The notes under the pieces were generated by a model that had not been told where the DNA came from, did not search any database, and saw only the letters and a list, made by a program, of their open reading frames with translations. This document shows positions 5,080 to 8,075 of a stretch of DNA of 8,075 nt, piece by piece. Within the stretch, counting starts at the first letter, position 1, and every line of letters starts with the position of its first letter. Source of the DNA: Natrialbaceae archaeon Tc-Br11_E2g1 (lineage in GTDB: Archaea > Halobacteriota > Halobacteria > Halobacteriales > Natrialbaceae); NCBI GenBank assembly GCA_001564255.1, contig LKNC01000119.1:1-8075 (forward strand), written 5' to 3'. Both the position numbers and the translations under genes were made by a program.

Positions 5080-7034
5080 CAGGCCTCGAGTTCCGCCCCC
5101 TCGTACATCTCCTCGATGCGGTCTTCGAACCGCTCGAGTATCACCCGTCGTTTTTTCTTCATCGTCGGGGTGAGCATCTCGTTTTCCTCGGTGAACTCCC
5201 GTGGGACGAGCCGGAACTTCTTGATCGTCTCGTGGGGATCGAACCCCTCGTTTACCCGCCCGACTTGCGCCTCGAGGTACTCCCTGACTCGTTCGTCCTC
5301 ACAGAGGTCCTGTGGGTCCTCGGGTAAGTCGATCCCCTCCTCGTCGGCCCACTCCCGGAGGTTCTCGACGTTCGCCACGAGCAACGCCGAGACGAACCGC
5401 CGGCCGTCGCCGACGACCATCGCCTGTTCGACCACCTCGCTCGCGGCGAAGGCGTCCTCGAGTGGCGCGGGTGCGACGTTTTTGCCCGTCGAGAGCACGA
5501 GAATCCGCTTGATCCGCTCGCGGAACTCGAGGTAGCCGTCGGGGCGCAGATGGACGACGTCGCCGGTCCGGAACCACCCCTCTTCGGTAAAGGCGCGTTC
5601 GGTCGCCCGTGGCTTTTCCCAGTAGCCATCGGAGACGTTCGAACCCCTGGCGAGTAACTCGCCGACCTCGCCGGGGTCGTCGAAGGCCTCATCGGCGACG
5701 ACCGACCCGTCGATCTGCAACTCGACGTCGACCAGTGGCGGCCCGATCGTGCCGATCTTGGGCTCTTCGGGTGGGTTCACCGTGAGGACGGGTGCCGTCT
5801 CCGTGAGGCCGTACCCCTCGTAGATCGCCAGCCCCATGCCGTGATAGAGCGAACAGAGCTCCGCCGAGAGGCTGCCGCCGCCGCTTATCAGTATCTCGAT
5901 CTCCCCGCCGAGTGCCTCACGGACCGTCGAGAAGACGAGTCTGTCGGCGACCGCCCGTTTGGCCCCCAGTAGGGGTCCGGGTGAGTCGGCCTCGTGGTAT
6001 TCCCGGCCGACCTCGACCGCCCACTCGAAGATCCGTTCTTTGGTATCGGACTCGCTCGCCCGCTCGCGGATCGCGTCGTAGATCTTCTCGTAGACCCGTG
6101 GCACGCTCGTCGCCGCCGTGGGTCCGACGGCACCGAAGTCCTCCTGTAACGTGTCCGGGCTCTCGGCGTAGGCGACACACGCGCCACTGGCGAACATCAG
6201 GAAGTGTCCGGCCAGTCGTTCGAAGACGTGGGCCAGCGGGAGAAAGGAAACCGTCCCCGTCTCCGTGTCGATCGTCGGTACCTCGGGGCCCTTGTCGGGC
6301 CGCGGACCGAATCGCTTGCGTATCTGGTTTACGTTCGCCCGGAAGTTCCGGTGGGTGAGCCGGACGCCTTTCGGCCGGCCCGTCGTTCCGCTGGTGTAGA
6401 TCAGACTCGCCAGGTCGTCCATTCCCGGCCCGTCGACCCACGACTCGTAGGCCTCGAGGTCGAAGACCTCGCTGCCGAGTTCGTAGACTTCCCCGAACTC
6501 GTAGACGCCCTCCCGGTCGTCGTCCCTCGAGAGGCGATCCATCGAGACGAGGTACTCGAGTTCGAGGTCAGATTCGACGTCCAGGACGTCCTCGAGTTCG
6601 TCCTCCCCCTCGACGACGACGGCGCTCGCCCCGGGATCGGAGAGGAGATAGCGGACGGTCTCAGGTGAAGAGCCGCTGTAGACGGTCGTGACGACCCCGC
6701 CGGCACAGAGGAGAGCGAGGTCCGCCTGGCCCCACTCCATGCGCGTGTCCGCGTAGATCGCTACCCGGTCGCCGGCCTCGAGGCCGAGGTGGCGAAAGCC
6801 CGCCGCCAGGTTCCGGACGACGTCGCGCATCTCGGCGTAGGAGATGGCGTGAAACTCCCCCGGTGGCGGTGGGTGCAACACCGACTCGGTGAGCGATCGG
6901 TCGTAAACGCCACCCTTGTACCGTTGAGCCGGCCTGTCCGCGTTTCGCTCGGCGCTCTCCTCGAACATCCGGCCGAGTGTCGTCTCGGCGATCACCTCGT
7001 CGGTGTACTCGCGTTCGGCCACAGACCAGGTCAT
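5079..7034 (-). CDS. AMP-forming long-chain fatty-acid-CoA ligase (acyl-CoA synthetase)
   Basis: This 651-residue cytoplasmic enzyme activates fatty acids: acid + ATP to acyl-AMP, then acyl-CoA + AMP + PPi. The adenylate-forming motifs are all present: P-loop YTSGTTGRPKG (213-223), FLPLAHVFER (264-273), the acyl/AMP loop ISGGGSLS (383-390), YEGYGLTET (405-413), the adenosine-ribose Asp in FRTGD (488-492), and the C-terminal hinge and lid FRERIKRILVLSTGKNVAP (504-522). The late LTPTMKKKRR (621-630) supplies the catalytic lysine region. Length, the PLAHVFER motif and the LTPT-K-KRR ending place it with the long-chain (FAA1/FadD15-like) group rather than acetyl-CoA synthetases. Chain length preference cannot be read off. 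The ATG at 7034 is supported by a TTTTATC box 26-32 bases upstream. It lies between two metallo-beta-lactamase-fold genes on the same strand, and the AMP it releases is a possible ligand for the nearby CBS-MaoC protein. Confidence 0.94.
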   Translation of the reverse strand: MTWSVAEREYTDEVIAETTLGRMFEESAERNADRPAQRYKGGVYDRSLTESVLHPPPPGEFHAISYAEMRDVVRNLAAGFRHLGLEAGDRVAIYADTRMEWGQADLALLCAGGVVTTVYSGSSPETVRYLLSDPGASAVVVEGEDELEDVLDVESDLELEYLVSMDRLSRDDDREGVYEFGEVYELGSEVFDLEAYESWVDGPGMDDLASLIYTSGTTGRPKGVRLTHRNFRANVNQIRKRFGPRPDKGPEVPTIDTETGTVSFLPLAHVFERLAGHFLMFASGACVAYAESPDTLQEDFGAVGPTAATSVPRVYEKIYDAIRERASESDTKERIFEWAVEVGREYHEADSPGPLLGAKRAVADRLVFSTVREALGGEIEILISGGGSLSAELCSLYHGMGLAIYEGYGLTETAPVLTVNPPEEPKIGTIGPPLVDVELQIDGSVVADEAFDDPGEVGELLARGSNVSDGYWEKPRATERAFTEEGWFRTGDVVHLRPDGYLEFRERIKRILVLSTGKNVAPAPLEDAFAASEVVEQAMVVGDGRRFVSALLVANVENLREWADEEGIDLPEDPQDLCEDERVREYLEAQVGRVNEGFDPHETIKKFRLVPREFTEENEMLTPTMKKKRRVILERFEDRIEEMYEGAELEA

Positions 7035-7059
7035 GGGGGTATGACACCACCCCCTCGAT

Positions 7060-7066
7060 GATAAAA
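7060..7066 (-). promoter_or_regulatory. TATA box for the acyl-CoA synthetase gene
   Basis: TTTTATC on the minus strand lies 26-32 bases before the ATG at 7034, in the 73-base gap after the glyoxalase II-like gene. Sequence and spacing fit a leaderless haloarchaeal promoter, so the synthetase is probably transcribed separately from the upstream gene. Confidence 0.65.
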
Positions 7067-7107
7067 CGTGATGGAAGCTCTCGCACCCAAGGAGGTGTTT
7101 TTTGCCT

Positions 7108-8031
7108 CTACCGGTCCCGCCAGTCGAGATAGCCGAGCACGCCGCGGGTGTTCATCGCCCGTTCCTCGCGTGCTTTCCGTTCGCCCCACACATCGGCCAT
7201 CTTCGGGCGGTCGGCGAAGTACTCGACTACGGCCTCGTCGTCCTCGAGTTCCCCGCGTTTGGCTTCGACGGCCTCGACCCACTCGGTCAACACACGCTTG
7301 TACTCCTCGAGTGCCTCTTCGGTCCGGTCGCCGACCTCCCGGGGGCCAAAGTGTGCGTAGAGGAGGACGTCTGGATCGATGTCGATCACGGTGTCGACGT
7401 CCTCGAGACACCGATCGAAGTCGAACTGCGAGGGCGGGGAGGTCTCCATGATCTCCTCGCGGGAGTCGACCCACAGGCCGGCGGCGTCGGCGACGAAGAC
7501 CGCGTCGTTCGTCGGCTCCTCGAAGACCGAGTGATGTGGCGCGTGGCCGGGTGCCGCGTGGACGTGCAGTTCGTGTTCGCCTAACGCGACCACGTCGCCG
7601 TCCTCTATACCCGTGAGTCGGTCTTCTGGGACCGGTTTCGGTTCCGTGTAGAACTCCCACTGGTCGCCGACCGCCGCCTTCGTCCCCTCGACGAGTCGGT
7701 CGGGGTCGATCAGGTGGTCGGCTCCGACCTCGGGGATGTACACGTCCGCGTTCGGACAGGCGTCGGCGAGAAAGCCCGCGCCGCCGGCGTGATCGAGGTG
7801 GATGTGGGAGACGGCGATCACCTCGAGGCCCTCCGGGCCGATACCGATCCCCTCGAGGGCCTCGAGGATGTACTCGTGGTTCGTGCCGATCCCGCTGTCG
7901 ACGATCGCGGGTCGTTCGTCGTCTATGATGTAGGCCGCCCCGTAGTCACTCGTCCCGAACATGCCGGTGTCGACCACGTAGAGGTCCGAGCAGTCGCCTT
8001 CCGTAACCTCACGGAACTCGCCGATTTCCAT
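7108..8031 (-). CDS. Metallo-beta-lactamase-fold hydrolase, glyoxalase II-like
   Basis: The 307-residue protein has a complete zinc site: SHIHLDHAGG (His76, His78, Asp80, His81), APGHAPHHSVF (His163), VADAAG (Asp182) and YAHFGP (His227). The APGHAPHH variant with the VADAAG and AHFGP motifs points to the glyoxalase II-like (COG0491) branch found in thermophiles and archaea rather than to beta-lactamases or AiiA-type lactonases. After the catalytic domain comes a mainly helical, charged C-terminal region (about 235-307, with REVGDRTEEALEEYKRVL), a common add-on that helps to shape the substrate pocket. Members hydrolyse thioesters or other esters; the substrate here is unknown. It is predicted to be cytoplasmic. 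The ATG at 8031 is supported by a TTTATC box 24-29 bases upstream, and the gene stands immediately upstream of the acyl-CoA synthetase, which would suit an acyl-thioester substrate (inference). Confidence 0.9.
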   Translation of the reverse strand: MEIGEFREVTEGDCSDLYVVDTGMFGTSDYGAAYIIDDERPAIVDSGIGTNHEYILEALEGIGIGPEGLEVIAVSHIHLDHAGGAGFLADACPNADVYIPEVGADHLIDPDRLVEGTKAAVGDQWEFYTEPKPVPEDRLTGIEDGDVVALGEHELHVHAAPGHAPHHSVFEEPTNDAVFVADAAGLWVDSREEIMETSPPSQFDFDRCLEDVDTVIDIDPDVLLYAHFGPREVGDRTEEALEEYKRVLTEWVEAVEAKRGELEDDEAVVEYFADRPKMADVWGERKAREERAMNTRGVLGYLDWRDR

Positions 8032-8054
8032 ATCGGTAGACCGTCGGCGGGTGG

Positions 8055-8060
8055 GATAAA
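8055..8060 (-). promoter_or_regulatory. TATA box for the glyoxalase II-like gene
   Basis: TTTATC on the minus strand lies 24-29 bases before the ATG at 8031, the same hexamer and nearly the same spacing as at the lactonase-like gene. It is flanked by imperfect inverted arms CGGCGGG (8045-8051) and CCTGCCG (8062-8068), which may be chance in this GC-rich DNA. Confidence 0.65.
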
Positions 8061-8075
8061 GCCTGCCGTGTGACA

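Noticed and set aside
7090..7107. T6 run (GTGTTTTTTGCC) between the glyoxalase II-like gene and the synthetase
   Set aside because: The T run is on the plus strand, whereas both neighbouring genes are on the minus strand, where it reads as A6; no plus-strand gene ends here.

Overview
The window looks like chromosomal DNA of a halophilic archaeon (class Halobacteria), possibly of the Natrialbales type. The evidence is high GC, very acidic proteins rich in Asp and Glu, TTTATC-type TATA boxes placed about 25-30 bases before start codons (leaderless transcripts), very frequent CTCGAG and very rare CTAG. The species cannot be named from this sequence alone.

Layout. The left edge (1-692) carries two plus-strand genes: the last 40 codons of a membrane protein, and an unrecognised 166-residue protein with four membrane segments. 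At 693-838, on the minus strand, lies an orphan C-terminal piece of an ABC transporter ATPase. It starts at the stop codon of the next gene and is best read as a gene remnant left by a rearrangement. From 835 to 8031 six intact genes all lie on the minus strand. In transcription order (right to left) they are: a zinc metallo-beta-lactamase-fold hydrolase of the glyoxalase II-like group; a 651-residue AMP-forming long-chain acyl-CoA synthetase; a second metallo-beta-lactamase-fold enzyme of the N-acyl-homoserine lactonase (AiiA/AttM) type; a fusion of a CBS-domain pair with a MaoC-like (R)-enoyl-CoA hydratase; a small FMN-binding split-barrel (PNPOx-like) flavoprotein; and a tungsten-type aldehyde:ferredoxin oxidoreductase.

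The three right-hand genes each have a well-placed TATA box, and the CBS-MaoC and oxidoreductase genes have weaker candidates. The cluster is therefore probably several short transcripts rather than one operon. Read together, the genes suggest aldehyde, fatty-acid and acyl-CoA handling: aldehyde to acid (oxidoreductase), acid to acyl-CoA with release of AMP (synthetase), enoyl-CoA hydration (MaoC), with hydrolases that could open lactones or thioesters. The CBS pair fused to the hydratase could in principle sense the AMP or ATP that the synthetase turns over. That link is inference. The CBS-MaoC fusion and the ABC ATPase remnant are the most noteworthy items. I see no CRISPR array, rRNA, tRNA, insertion sequence or clear novel defence system.
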